Positions 54,193 to 62,819 of a stretch of 64,000 nucleotides of DNA are shown one piece after another. This stretch comes from Bacteroidales bacterium. Its GTDB lineage: Bacteria; Bacteroidota; Bacteroidia; Bacteroidales; F082. The stretch spans positions 86,167-150,166 of the forward strand of contig JACFNF010000008.1 in NCBI GenBank assembly GCA_019454985.1, in the 5' to 3' direction. The notes under the pieces are model-generated. The model did no database searches and was not told the origin of the DNA. It was given only the letters and a program-made list of their open reading frames with translations. A program made the translations under genes and the position numbers. Position 1 is the stretch's first letter; every line of letters begins with the position of its first letter.

Positions 54193-55272
54193 ATGGAAAT
54201 TGCCTCGCTTGTTTCGGGCGGTGTTGACAGCTCGGTAACCATCCCCTTGCTCAAAGAACAAGGCTACGATCCGGTTATTTTCTACATCAAAATCGGAATG
54301 GAAGATGTGCCCGGGTACATTGACTGTCCTTCAGAAGAAGACATCGAAATCAGCTCGTGGATTGCTCATAAATACAACTGCCATTTTGTGGTGGTTGACC
54401 TTCAGAAAGAATATTGGGAAAGCGTGGTGGCCTACACCATCGAATCGGTGAAAAAGGGTCTGACCCCCAACCCCGATGTGATGTGCAACCGATTCATCAA
54501 GTTTGGGGCTTTTGAACAACGTTTTGGCCATCAGTTTCCAAAAATCAGCACCGGCCATTATGCACAGATCATCGAAAACGAGAAGGGTTTCTTCCTCGGC
54601 ACTGCCGCCGATACGGTGAAAGACCAAACCTATTTTCTGGCACGCATCACCTATGCACAATTGTCGAAACTGATGTTTCCGGTCGGCGGTTTACTCAAAT
54701 CACAGGTGAGGGAAATTGCCCGACAAATGAAGTTGCCCAGCGCACATCGGCCTGATAGTCAAGGGATTTGTTTTTTGGGAAAAGTCAACTATAACGATTT
54801 CATCCGGCGATATACCGGCGAAAGAGAAGGAAAAATCATTGAATTAGAAACCGGAAAAGTTTTAGGCATCCACAAAGGATTTTGGTTTCATACCATCGGC
54901 CAGCGCAAAGGCTTGGGTCTGAGTGGCGGACCCTGGTTTGTGGTGAAAAAGGATGTAGACGAAAACCTCATCTATGTTTCCAACGGCTATGATCCTATTG
55001 CCCAATACAGCCATACCATTCCGCTGACCGATATCCAATTGCTTCATCCTGATTTTTCGCTCCACACCGGCATGGAGGTGCGTTTCAAAATTCGTCATCA
55101 ACCTCATTTCAATTATGGCAAGCTTGTTCAGAATAACGACAGCTTTGTGATTCATTCTGAAGAAGCCATTTCGGGTATTGCCCCAGGACAGTTTGGTGTG
55201 CTTTACCATGCCTCGGAACCCTGGTGCCTCGGAAGTGGCGTGATTGACCAGCAGGAAACAGAAATTGGTTAG
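54193..55272 (+). CDS. mnmA: tRNA-specific 2-thiouridylase MnmA
   Basis: MnmA thiolates U34 of Glu, Gln and Lys tRNAs using sulfur relayed as a persulfide. The 359-residue protein starts with the PP-loop SLVSGGVDSSVTIPLL. The two catalytic cysteines are present: NPDVMCNRFIKF and SQGICFLG. GTAADTVKDQTYFLARI and FHTIGQRKGLGLSGGPWFVV match the family. The longest frame begins 210 bases earlier, but that extension has no counterpart. Some Bacteroidota carry two MnmA copies; this could be either. The gene is monocistronic. Confidence 0.94.
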   Translation: MEIASLVSGGVDSSVTIPLLKEQGYDPVIFYIKIGMEDVPGYIDCPSEEDIEISSWIAHKYNCHFVVVDLQKEYWESVVAYTIESVKKGLTPNPDVMCNRFIKFGAFEQRFGHQFPKISTGHYAQIIENEKGFFLGTAADTVKDQTYFLARITYAQLSKLMFPVGGLLKSQVREIARQMKLPSAHRPDSQGICFLGKVNYNDFIRRYTGEREGKIIELETGKVLGIHKGFWFHTIGQRKGLGLSGGPWFVVKKDVDENLIYVSNGYDPIAQYSHTIPLTDIQLLHPDFSLHTGMEVRFKIRHQPHFNYGKLVQNNDSFVIHSEEAISGIAPGQFGVLYHASEPWCLGSGVIDQQETEIG

Positions 55273-55421
55273 TTTGATACGGGTTGAGAAATTCCTTCAT
55301 TTAAACCCTGTTTTTTATACTTTCGCACTGCTTAAAATAGATTCGGGTTCCTTAGCGGAGATCGGTCAGTTTGAGCTTGTTCTCCGGTTTGAAAAACCTT
55401 CATCAAAAAAACCCTGACACC

Positions 55422-56543
55422 ATGCGCATCGAACGCGTTGAAATACGGCATATCCGGATGGAGTTGGTTCATCCTTTCACCACTTCTATGGGAACCGAAT
55501 TTGATGAAGAGCACATCATCGTCCGAGTTGACGGCGAAGGGCTCAGTGGTTGGGGCGAGGTGGTGGCCGAAGGAAACCCTTATTATTCCTACGAGACCGT
55601 GCAAACGGCCTGGCACATCCTGAGCGATTTTTTGATTCCGGAGGTGCTTGGCACAAATCTGGCCGAGCCGCAACAGGCAGTTGACCTTTGGGCTAAGGTA
55701 CGCGGCCATCGGATGGCTAAAGCCGGTTTTGAGGCTGCCATATGGGATTTGCTGGCCAAAAGGCGGCAAATTTCGCTTCAAGAGATGCTGGGCGGAAGCC
55801 GAAAAACCATCGAAGTTGGAGTTAGTATCGGCATTCAGCCGAATGTGACTGATCTGCTCAAAACCGTGGAAAGATACCTTGACGAAGGCTACCGCAGGGT
55901 GAAGATCAAAATCGCTCCCGGAAACGACCTGCCTTTCATCAAAGCATTGCGGGATGAGTTTTCCGAACTGATACTTCAGGTAGATGCCAATTCAGCTTAT
56001 ACGTTGGACCATATCCCGCTATTGCGCGAGATGGATACCTTTGGCCTGCTGCTCATCGAGCAACCTTTGGGTTATGACGATATTTACGAACATTCGCTGC
56101 TTCAAAAGCAGCTTGCCACGCCTTTGTGCCTCGATGAAAGCATCCATTCGCTGGCCGATACCAAAGCGGCTCTTGGTTTGGAAAGCTGTCGCATTATCAA
56201 CATCAAACCCGGACGCGTGGGAGGGTTCACCGAGGCAAAGCTGATCCATGATTATTGCCGCGATCAGAGGGTTGCGGTCTGGCATGGCGGCATGCTCGAA
56301 TCGGGGATTGGCCGGGCCGGAAATGTGGCTTTAGCCTCGTTGGAAAATTTCAGCCTCCCTGGCGACATCTCGGCCAGCAGGCGATATTATGTTGAAGATA
56401 TTGTGGAACCAGCCTTTGAGGTGAATCCCGATGGAACGATGAATGTACCCCAAGAGCATGGAATTGGCGTTGAAGTGAACCAAAAACGCTTAGATAAGGT
56501 CACTGTTCGAAAAAAAGTCTTTAAAGCTCCAGCCAGGAAATGA
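55422..56543 (+). CDS. menC: o-succinylbenzoate synthase-type enolase superfamily enzyme
   Basis: A 373-residue member of the enolase superfamily matching MenC (type 2), which makes o-succinylbenzoate in menaquinone synthesis; close relatives are N-acylamino-acid racemases. The catalytic set is complete: Lys pair in RVKIKIAPG, metal ligands in LQVDANSAYT, LIEQPLGYDD and LCLDESIHS, and the second Lys in INIKPGRVGG. The start MRIERVEIRHIRM (55422) is preferred to the frame at 55371. No other men gene is adjacent, so racemase activity cannot be excluded. Confidence 0.87.
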   Translation: MRIERVEIRHIRMELVHPFTTSMGTEFDEEHIIVRVDGEGLSGWGEVVAEGNPYYSYETVQTAWHILSDFLIPEVLGTNLAEPQQAVDLWAKVRGHRMAKAGFEAAIWDLLAKRRQISLQEMLGGSRKTIEVGVSIGIQPNVTDLLKTVERYLDEGYRRVKIKIAPGNDLPFIKALRDEFSELILQVDANSAYTLDHIPLLREMDTFGLLLIEQPLGYDDIYEHSLLQKQLATPLCLDESIHSLADTKAALGLESCRIINIKPGRVGGFTEAKLIHDYCRDQRVAVWHGGMLESGIGRAGNVALASLENFSLPGDISASRRYYVEDIVEPAFEVNPDGTMNVPQEHGIGVEVNQKRLDKVTVRKKVFKAPARK

Positions 56544-57219
56544 TTTCCGAGATTTCTTTAAACTCCTGAAAACGCGGGTTTTCTATTTTGATGTCGGTTT
56601 GTTCGTATTCCCAGGTTTCGTGAAAAGGAACATACACCGCATATCCGCCAATATTCAACACCGGCAGGATGTCGGATTTCACCGAATTGCCAACCATCAA
56701 AAAGTTTTCAGGTTGAACATCAAGGGTTTTCAACAGTTGTATGTAATTAAGCTCGTGTTTTTCGCTCACCACTTCCACATGATGGAAAAAAGGGAAAAGA
56801 CCGGAGCGGGCCAGCTTGCTTTCCTGGTCGAGCAGATCACCTTTGGTGACCACCACCATTTTCTGTCCTTTCTGATGCAAGGACTGCAACACATTACCCA
56901 CACCATCGAGCAGCACCACATCCTTGTTGAGTTGTTCGCGGCCAAGCGCAACAATTTTGCGGATGGTTTGCGGTGGCAGCTTGTCGCCTCCGATTTCAAG
57001 TGCTGTTTCCATCATCGAAAGCACAAAGGCTTTGATTCCATACCCATAGAGGGGCAGGTTTTTCACTTCGGTGCGAAATAAAATCCGCCGTACCAATTCA
57101 GGCTCCATGAAAGGGCTGAGCAGATGCGAAAAAGCCCGTTCCGTCTCCCTGAAATAAGGCTCGTTCACCCAGAGGGTGTCGTCGGCATCAAAAGCGATGA
57201 CCTCAAATTGTCGTTTCAT
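56521..57219 (-). CDS. HAD family hydrolase
   Basis: A 232-residue haloacid-dehalogenase-like phosphatase. Motif I is FDADDTLWVNE with the nucleophile Asp. Motif II is VVVTKGD, motif III Lys lies in the KLARSGLF region, and motif IV is FLMVGNSVKSDI. The cap is a helical C1-type insert (SHLLSPFMEPELV). It is cytoplasmic with unknown substrate. Its ATG overlaps the dxs stop by 4 bases (57216-57219), so it is translated with dxs. The reading that starts at 57300 lies inside dxs and is rejected. The 3' end overlaps the convergent menC by 23 bases. Confidence 0.9.
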   Translation of the reverse strand: MKRQFEVIAFDADDTLWVNEPYFRETERAFSHLLSPFMEPELVRRILFRTEVKNLPLYGYGIKAFVLSMMETALEIGGDKLPPQTIRKIVALGREQLNKDVVLLDGVGNVLQSLHQKGQKMVVVTKGDLLDQESKLARSGLFPFFHHVEVVSEKHELNYIQLLKTLDVQPENFLMVGNSVKSDILPVLNIGGYAVYVPFHETWEYEQTDIKIENPRFQEFKEISEIISWLEL

Positions 57220-59024
57220 TGGCCGCCGGATTTCGGGTGATTGATCTGATTCAGAACGGATTTCACCGTGTCGTAGATCCCCTGCGGACCAAAGCCGCAA
57301 AAATCATGTTGTTGTTCGGGTGTTCCCTGAGGGATAAAATCATCGGGTATGCCCAGACGCTTCACGGGAATGGTATGTCCGTTGCAGGAGGCCCATTCCA
57401 GCAAGGCAGAGCCCATTCCTCCGTCAATCACCCCATCTTCAACCGTGACAATAGCTTGATGATTTAAAAATACTTCTTGCAACAAATTATTGTCTAATGG
57501 TTTAAGGAACCGAAGATCGTAATGCGATACGTTGATTCCTTCGTGCTGAAGCCGGTCGAGGGCTTCGGCAACAAAATTACCGGCATGCCCGATGCTGGCC
57601 ACAGCCAGAGTTTCACCTTTGCGCAGGAGTCGTCCTTTGCCCGTTTCGACAGGGGCAAAAGGATTTTTCGGGCAGAATGCTGGAATTTTTCCACGGGGAT
57701 ATCGTATCACATAAGGCTGACGGGACAAAGCTGCGCTATACATCAGGTTGCGCAACTCACAGGCATCCATCGGGGCAGCAATCACTAAGTTGGGAATGCA
57801 TCGGAGAAAGGCTAAGTCAAAAGCGCCATGGTGGGTTGCGCCATCTTCGCCCACCAATCCCGCACGGTCAACACAGAGCGTCACGGGCAGGTTTTGCAGG
57901 GCAATATCGTGAATGAGCTGATCGTAGGCACGTTGCAGAAAAGTGGAATAGATCACACAAAAGGGTTTCAACCCGCGACTTGCCTGTCCGGCGGCAAAAG
58001 TTAGCGCATGTTGTTCGGCAATGTCCACATCGAAGGCCCTTTCGGGAAAAGATTCCATGAAAATGTTGAGCGAGCTGCCGGTGGGCATGGCCGGAGTAAT
58101 GCCCGTAATTTCGGGGAAAAGTGTTGCAAGCTCGGAGAGTGTTTCGCCAAAAATATGTTGATACAACGTTGCTTCGCCCGAAGTCTGGTTGGCTGCCGTT
58201 TGTCCGGTGATGCGGTCGAAAGCACCGGGTGCGTGAAACAAAACCTGCTCTTTTTCGGCTCTTTCAAAACCTTTTCCTTTGGTGGTAACCACATGTAACA
58301 TTCGGGTTCCCTGCATGGCTTTCATTTTTTCGAGTGCGGGCAACAGCTCATCAAAATTGTTGCCGTCAACCGGTCCGAAGCAGGGAATATTAAAGGCGTT
58401 AAACAAGGGATAATCAGCATCGGCCCGGGCTTTTGAACGCATCATTTTCAGGTGTTCGCGAATAGCGCCAGTGCCCTGATCAATGGAAATGCCGTTGTCG
58501 TTGAGCACAATCAGCAGGTTGGGCTGTAACCCGCCGGCCTGGTTAAGGGCTTCGAAAAACATCCCGCCGGTGATGGCTCCATCGCCCACCACCACAAGAT
58601 GCTGACGGGAGTGCTCTCCGGCCTTCAGCGAGGCCACTGCCATTCCGAGGGCAGCCGAAAGACCGGTAGATGCATGGCCTGTGCCGAAAGAATCAAAAAG
58701 GCTCTCTTTCCGCGAAGGGAACCCGCTGATGCCCTTCCATCGGCGCAAAGTATCGAATCGGTTGCGGCGACCGGTAAGTATCTTGTGGGCATAGGCCTGA
58801 TGGCCCACATCCCACACCAACAGATCGTCCGGAGTATCAAAGAGATAATGTAAGGCAATGCTCAGTTCAACAGCCCCGAGAGAGGAACCGAGATGACCCG
58901 GATTGACCGAAACCACATCCAGAATAAAAGCGCGCAATTCGGCAGCAAGATGCGGCAGCAGCTCCGGACTAAGCTCCCGCAGAGCGGCAGGCGACTCGAG
59001 TTGTGGCAGCAAGGGTTCTGACAT
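57216..59024 (-). CDS. dxs: 1-deoxy-D-xylulose-5-phosphate synthase
   Basis: The 602-residue thiamine-diphosphate enzyme that condenses pyruvate and glyceraldehyde 3-phosphate in the first step of the MEP isoprenoid pathway. PGHLGSSLGAVELSIALHYL near the N-terminus and VVGDGAITGGMFFEALNQAG (ThDP-Mg2+ motif) are intact. The transketolase-like half has DIAEQHALTFAAGQA with the catalytic Glu and DRAGLVGEDGATHHGAFDL. I chose MSEPLLPQL (59024) over 59057, because a promoter element lies at 59046-59053. The HAD gene follows in overlap. Confidence 0.97.
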   Translation of the reverse strand: MSEPLLPQLESPAALRELSPELLPHLAAELRAFILDVVSVNPGHLGSSLGAVELSIALHYLFDTPDDLLVWDVGHQAYAHKILTGRRNRFDTLRRWKGISGFPSRKESLFDSFGTGHASTGLSAALGMAVASLKAGEHSRQHLVVVGDGAITGGMFFEALNQAGGLQPNLLIVLNDNGISIDQGTGAIREHLKMMRSKARADADYPLFNAFNIPCFGPVDGNNFDELLPALEKMKAMQGTRMLHVVTTKGKGFERAEKEQVLFHAPGAFDRITGQTAANQTSGEATLYQHIFGETLSELATLFPEITGITPAMPTGSSLNIFMESFPERAFDVDIAEQHALTFAAGQASRGLKPFCVIYSTFLQRAYDQLIHDIALQNLPVTLCVDRAGLVGEDGATHHGAFDLAFLRCIPNLVIAAPMDACELRNLMYSAALSRQPYVIRYPRGKIPAFCPKNPFAPVETGKGRLLRKGETLAVASIGHAGNFVAEALDRLQHEGINVSHYDLRFLKPLDNNLLQEVFLNHQAIVTVEDGVIDGGMGSALLEWASCNGHTIPVKRLGIPDDFIPQGTPEQQHDFCGFGPQGIYDTVKSVLNQINHPKSGGQ

Positions 59025-59045
59025 CGGCAAATTTTTTTCAGAATG

Positions 59046-59053
59046 CAAAGGTA
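59046..59053 (-). promoter_or_regulatory. -7 element (TACCTTTG) for dxs
   Basis: A perfect minus-strand TAnnTTTG match, 21 bases upstream of the chosen dxs ATG and inside the longer frame. Confidence 0.6.
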
Positions 59054-59170
59054 ACAAGAATGGCTTTGGCAGTATTGTGTAAAACCCAGGAGGGCGTAAC
59101 TGCCCGGAAAAAAGCTGAGCTGGTCAAGAAAAACAGGACAGAATTATTAACTTTATTAATTTTATGTCTT

Positions 59171-59266
59171 ATGAAACAGAATCGAAGAAAATTTAGTTCG
59201 GCCTTCGAAACCCAAGTAGCCCTTGCGGCTGTCAAAGGTTTAAAAGCTGTGTCCGAAATTGCTTAA
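59171..59266 (+). pseudogene. transposase OrfA fossil (IS3-type, N-terminal 31 codons)
   Basis: ATG at 59171 opens a 31-codon frame, MKQNRRKFSSAFETQVALAA then VKGLKAVSEIA, ending in TAA. This is the start of IS3-family OrfA helix-turn-helix proteins (pattern MKKxRRKFSxEFKxxVALEALKG..xSEIA). Just past the stop, in frame, QFVFH resembles the next family residues (QFxVH), so the stop looks like a point mutation. No further transposase text, OrfB or terminal repeats are visible, so it is a decayed remnant. It lies in the 394-base gap between dxs and the PepSY-type gene; the rest of that gap holds one hairpin and nothing else I recognise. Confidence 0.7.
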
Positions 59267-59330
59267 CAGTTTGTGTTTCATTTTTTTCCGATATGGATAG
59301 CACATATGAACTTCTATTTGTCAAAAATTT

Positions 59331-59352
59331 TTACAGTCAAACAAGACTGTAA
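59331..59352 (-). terminator. possible terminator hairpin downstream of the PepSY-type gene
   Basis: TTACAGTC (59331-59338) and GACTGTAA (59345-59352) form a perfect 8-bp stem with a 6-base loop. On the minus strand it is followed by an AAATTTTTG stretch. It is placed about 65 bases beyond the PepSY-type stop. Confidence 0.4.
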
Positions 59353-59418
59353 CCATCCTGTTTTTCTAAAACAGCTCAATTATTCACAAACCATTTCAGC
59401 CCACCCATTCGATCAATC

Positions 59419-59970
59419 TCAGAGATAATAGATGACAAAAGCCAGCGGGATGAGGATGCCCAGCAGAGTGAGCCATGCGCCGCGTGCCGTAATGCCTTCG
59501 GCGCCCCGTGGAATGAGAATTCCGGTAAGCGCCAGCAATACTAAGGCGCCGGCATAAATATCGGAAAACCAGGTCCAATATACCGAAGGGTTATAGTGTA
59601 GATAGTTGGCTTCGCGAAAGAAAAAGCGTTTTTTGGTGATTTCGATGGTGCCCTGTCCGGTTTCGAGGTTCAGGCTCGCCATTCCCCCTGTGAGATACAC
59701 TTTCATGCGTTTTTCCGAAGGGAAGGCATATTTGCGGTAATAATCGCCGACACCGTATTTTTCAAGCAGTTCTTTCACCTGGCTTTTGGTAGGTTTTTCG
59801 GTAAAAGGCGGCTCGTTGACTACTTTTTCAATCACGATGTAGTTGGGATTCCAGTCGTTGCGATGATTCAGGGCAATGCCCGAAAGAGCATAGATCACGG
59901 TCATGGCAAAAAACAGGTAGCCGAAATCGCGGTGAATGGCTCTGTTCCATTTTCTCCATTTGAATTGCAT
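59419..59970 (-). CDS. PepSY-associated transmembrane protein
   Basis: A 183-residue inner-membrane protein. It begins with WRKWNRAIHRDFGYLFFAMT and a first helix ending YALSGIALNHRNDWNPN, the usual PepSY-TM opening. A periplasmic PepSY-like middle follows (about 70-130), then two C-terminal helices (IYAGALVLLALTGILI and WLTLLGILIPLAFVIYYL). Many PepSY-TM proteins sit near iron or redox genes. The upstream neighbour on the same strand is the OB-like lipoprotein, but a terminator lies between them. Confidence 0.82.
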   Translation of the reverse strand: MQFKWRKWNRAIHRDFGYLFFAMTVIYALSGIALNHRNDWNPNYIVIEKVVNEPPFTEKPTKSQVKELLEKYGVGDYYRKYAFPSEKRMKVYLTGGMASLNLETGQGTIEITKKRFFFREANYLHYNPSVYWTWFSDIYAGALVLLALTGILIPRGAEGITARGAWLTLLGILIPLAFVIYYL

Positions 59971-60000
59971 ACAATATTCAGATTGACATCATAAAAAATG

Positions 60001-60031
60001 AAAAACCAGACAGTTTCATTGTCTGGTTTTT
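60001..60031. terminator. bidirectional rho-independent terminator or attenuator
   Basis: AAAAACCAGACA (60001-60012) and TGTCTGGTTTTT (60020-60031) form a 12-bp stem with a 7-base loop. On the minus strand it follows the lipoprotein stop and precedes the PepSY-type gene, so it may end or attenuate read-through. Confidence 0.85.
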
Positions 60032-60048
60032 CAATAAAATGGTGGAAA

Positions 60049-60624
60049 TTATTCGTCTTTAACAACCTTATACGAACTGGCTTCGATGGAATAGAAAGAG
60101 AGTTTGTTGACACCTTGCTCGGCCATCTGGTCGCGATATCTCTGAATGGATTCCATCGCTTCCTCATCGCTGTGATGGTCTTCCTCATTGGCTTCGGCAG
60201 ATTTTCCACCTTCGAGATGTTTCTTTTCTTCGATGCCGGCTTTGATTTCTTCTTCCCACTCCTGCAGGTAAGTTTCGTCAACAACGGTTTCGAGTACTTT
60301 ACCGGTAATTTCAAAGTCGTAGCCTTCGTATTCACTGTTGAAAGCAACCGTATTTTCGCCGGTGACGACTTTCACCCGACCATCGGAAATGGTATCCACA
60401 AGGAAGAGTTTCTTTCCGTCATGTTTGCAGATATGGTCTGCAATCCCGCGAATGAAGACCAGTTTGTCCACGAGTTCGGGAGCTTTTTCGCTGAAGTTGG
60501 CTACGGTAATCTGCACAGGTTGATTACTTTCGTCTGATGAAGCGTTATCGGAGGATGTTTTAGGGTTGTTTCCGCACGACATCAAAAATGCCGCAATGAG
60601 GCTCAGAAAAGCAATTTTCTTCAT
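60049..60624 (-). CDS. OB-fold-like lipoprotein
   Basis: A 191-residue exported lipoprotein. The lipobox is FLMSC (Cys17), followed by a Ser/Asn/Asp-rich spacer. The next 95 residues (QITVANFSEKAPELVDKLVF, IRGIADHICKHDGKKLFLVD) look like a beta-barrel of the tRNA_anti/OB type (inference from pattern). The HICKH segment gives a possible metal or heme site. The C-terminus is acidic and helical (EWEEEIKAGIEEKKHLEGGK, EDHHSDEEAM). Function unknown. A TATCTTTG element lies 25 bases upstream. Confidence 0.7.
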   Translation of the reverse strand: MKKIAFLSLIAAFLMSCGNNPKTSSDNASSDESNQPVQITVANFSEKAPELVDKLVFIRGIADHICKHDGKKLFLVDTISDGRVKVVTGENTVAFNSEYEGYDFEITGKVLETVVDETYLQEWEEEIKAGIEEKKHLEGGKSAEANEEDHHSDEEAMESIQRYRDQMAEQGVNKLSFYSIEASSYKVVKDE

Positions 60625-60649
60625 AAGTTTTTCAGGTTAAGGTTTGGGA

Positions 60650-60657
60650 CAAAGATA
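60650..60657 (-). promoter_or_regulatory. -7 element (TATCTTTG) for the OB-like lipoprotein gene
   Basis: A perfect minus-strand TAnnTTTG match, 25 bases from the ATG at 60624. Confidence 0.6.
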
Positions 60658-60737
60658 CATTTTTCGGATGAAGTAAGTTGAAAGAATTTGACTTTCATTG
60701 ATTCCGCATTGATGAAGCAGTCTCTTTCAGAACGGGT

Positions 60738-62252
60738 TTATTCATCAATGATGAGTTGATCTTCTTCGGGTATTTTGATGCCGTCATAAGCTTTTTCGAT
60801 GCTGTTCTGATATTCTGTTTCGAGGATAAGGCTTCCGTCTTCGTTCCATTTACGCCAGATGCCGTTTTTTCGTCCCATTATATAGAATCCTTCTTCTTTC
60901 TTCACTCCATTGGAGTAATACCAGGTATGTTTTCCGTTGGGATTATCCTCGATAAATGCGCCTTCAAAGACCAGACGGTTGTTTTGATCATAATGTTTCC
61001 ATAATCCGTTGCGCATTCCTTCCGAAAAGCTTCCTTCCTCGCGTTGGTAACCGTTTTGCAACACCCAGGGACCTTCTTCCTTGTTATCAATATATTCTCC
61101 GTTTGCCAGAATTCGGTTATTCCGGGCATATTCCACCAAATCCCCGTCGCGCTCGCCATTGCGATATTCTTCGCGGCGAAGTACCTTTCCATCCGTATAA
61201 TACCAAACCCATTCGCCTTCGGGCTCGCCTTTGTTGTTGTATTTTCCTTCTTGCTCAAGACTTCCCTGCGGATAGTAAAATAACCATTTTCCTATTTTTT
61301 TTCCTTCGTAAAAAGCGCCTTCGCTTTTAAGCTTCCCATCGGGATAAAACTCTTTCCATTCGCCTTGTTTCTGGCCGGCATTATCCATTATTCCGCGGGC
61401 TGTCATTATTCCTTTGCTGAAGGTGTAAGCCTGGGTCACGTTTCCGGCTTCATCAAATTCGCGTCGGACCCCTTCGGGAATCCCGTTGCGGTAAGTTGCT
61501 TCCACTTTAACTTTTCCGCTTGGATAATAATCTTTCCGAAGCTCGAGTTTGGCCACTTCTTCGGCGCTTTCTTGTTTTACCCCATCACTGAATTTTTCAA
61601 TGGTGATGAGGTTTCCGTTTATATCAAAGGTTTTGAAAATCCCGTTTTTCAAGCCGTTTTTAAAATATCCTTCCTGTTTCAGGTTTCCGTTTTCGAAAAA
61701 CCATTTCCAGGGGCCTACTGCCCTTCCTTCGGGGTCGGTTCGGTTGATTCGTTCGCGCGAAGTGATATAGCCTCTTTTATATTCAACAATTTCCTGTATG
61801 GTTCCTAAAGTGTCGTATTGCCAGGCGGTTCCGTTTTCAAGGCCATTAACAAAGAGAATCTTTTTCAGTAAGCGTCCTTTCAGGTCATAATGCAGGGTAA
61901 AACCGTCTTTGACATCCTGATTAAAGTTTTCATAAATCACCTCATCGGCCAGATAGGTAACGCGTTTCCCGTTTTTTTTACCATTCATATAGTTGATTTC
62001 CAATGATTTTCGTCCATTTTCATCATAAAATGTCCATACACTGTCGAGCCGAAAATTTTTACGGTTTCCCTCGGTTTTGAGTGTACCGTTTTCGTAATAA
62101 GTTTTCCAATATCCGTCGGGTTTTCCTCGTACGAGCCATCCTTCGCTGGAAATGTTTCCGTTGGGATAACGAAACATGGTATATGTGGTGTCGGATTGTG
62201 CTTCGGACACAAATGGAAAAAGAAAGATCAAAAAAATGATTGCAGATTTCAT
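60738..62252 (-). CDS. secreted MORN/YwqK-type repeat protein
   Basis: A 504-residue protein with a signal peptide (residues 1-18, MKSAIIFLIFLFPFVSEA). The rest is about 17-19 tandem MORN-like units of roughly 23 residues. The typical unit is YYxNGxLKxEGxFxxGxxxGxWxxY, for example PDGYWKTYYENGTLKTEG and KIGKWLFYYPQGSLEQEG. The pattern matches the YwqK antitoxin-like domain, but repeat proteins of this sort in Bacteroidota usually are not antitoxins, and no toxin gene is adjacent. It is exported; a cell-envelope role is likely (inference). The start at 62252 replaces a TTG 18 bases upstream. It follows the upstream lipoprotein by 18 bases. Confidence 0.88.
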   Translation of the reverse strand: MKSAIIFLIFLFPFVSEAQSDTTYTMFRYPNGNISSEGWLVRGKPDGYWKTYYENGTLKTEGNRKNFRLDSVWTFYDENGRKSLEINYMNGKKNGKRVTYLADEVIYENFNQDVKDGFTLHYDLKGRLLKKILFVNGLENGTAWQYDTLGTIQEIVEYKRGYITSRERINRTDPEGRAVGPWKWFFENGNLKQEGYFKNGLKNGIFKTFDINGNLITIEKFSDGVKQESAEEVAKLELRKDYYPSGKVKVEATYRNGIPEGVRREFDEAGNVTQAYTFSKGIMTARGIMDNAGQKQGEWKEFYPDGKLKSEGAFYEGKKIGKWLFYYPQGSLEQEGKYNNKGEPEGEWVWYYTDGKVLRREEYRNGERDGDLVEYARNNRILANGEYIDNKEEGPWVLQNGYQREEGSFSEGMRNGLWKHYDQNNRLVFEGAFIEDNPNGKHTWYYSNGVKKEEGFYIMGRKNGIWRKWNEDGSLILETEYQNSIEKAYDGIKIPEEDQLIIDE

Positions 62253-62270
62253 AAGGTTTTGCTGCTGCAA

Positions 62271-62810
62271 TTATTTGGAGAGTTTCCGTCCGGGCGCCAC
62301 TCTTTCCTTTCTGTCGAAACGGTAAATATCTTCGGCTTTTATTTTTAGCAAAGCTTTTTCGCCACCGGGTTGGATATAATAAACCGTAGTGTCGTAAGCT
62401 ATTTTTCCGTATCTGTTTTTCCATTCCATTGCCGAGAGGCGGTAATAATCCTTACTGTCGAGTATGAATTTGAGTTTCGTGTTATCGCCATGCTCAAAGG
62501 AAATTTCAAGAAAACGGTCATCAAAATTTTCGCATACCCCGGGGGTTCTTTTTTTAATAATAATTTTTTCGATAAACCGTCCGTTTTCGAAACGGATTTT
62601 TCCGGAGGCTACTTTTGTTTCTTCATAACTCAGGTCGCGTGCAAGAACGATTTTTTTCGAGTTATAGAATTGTATATCAGGCAGATCTATTCCATAGGAT
62701 TCTATATTTTTCCGTATTTGTTGATCAAAATAGATTGTTTTACGCGAAGCACAAGCCGAAACCATCAACAACAAGGCAATGACAATGAATTGTTTTATTT
62801 GTTTTTTCAT
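62271..62810 (-). CDS. hypothetical lipoprotein
   Basis: A 179-residue exported lipoprotein with lipobox VSAC (Cys20). I do not recognise the mature domain, which is beta-rich and basic (IQFYNSKKIVLARDLSYEE, RFIEKIIIKKRTPGVCENF). FEHGDNTKLKFILDSKDYYR is a further distinctive stretch. It sits 9 bases downstream of nadA and 18 bases upstream of the MORN protein gene, so the three probably form one operon. Pairing with the MORN protein suggests a joint envelope role (inference). Confidence 0.75.
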   Translation of the reverse strand: MKKQIKQFIVIALLLMVSACASRKTIYFDQQIRKNIESYGIDLPDIQFYNSKKIVLARDLSYEETKVASGKIRFENGRFIEKIIIKKRTPGVCENFDDRFLEISFEHGDNTKLKFILDSKDYYRLSAMEWKNRYGKIAYDTTVYYIQPGGEKALLKIKAEDIYRFDRKERVAPGRKLSK

Positions 62811-62819
62811 GTGTCTAAA

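Noticed and set aside
60738..62252. Reading the MORN protein as a YwqK antitoxin of a toxin-antitoxin system
   Set aside because: It has a signal peptide and no toxin gene beside it; the match is to the repeat only.
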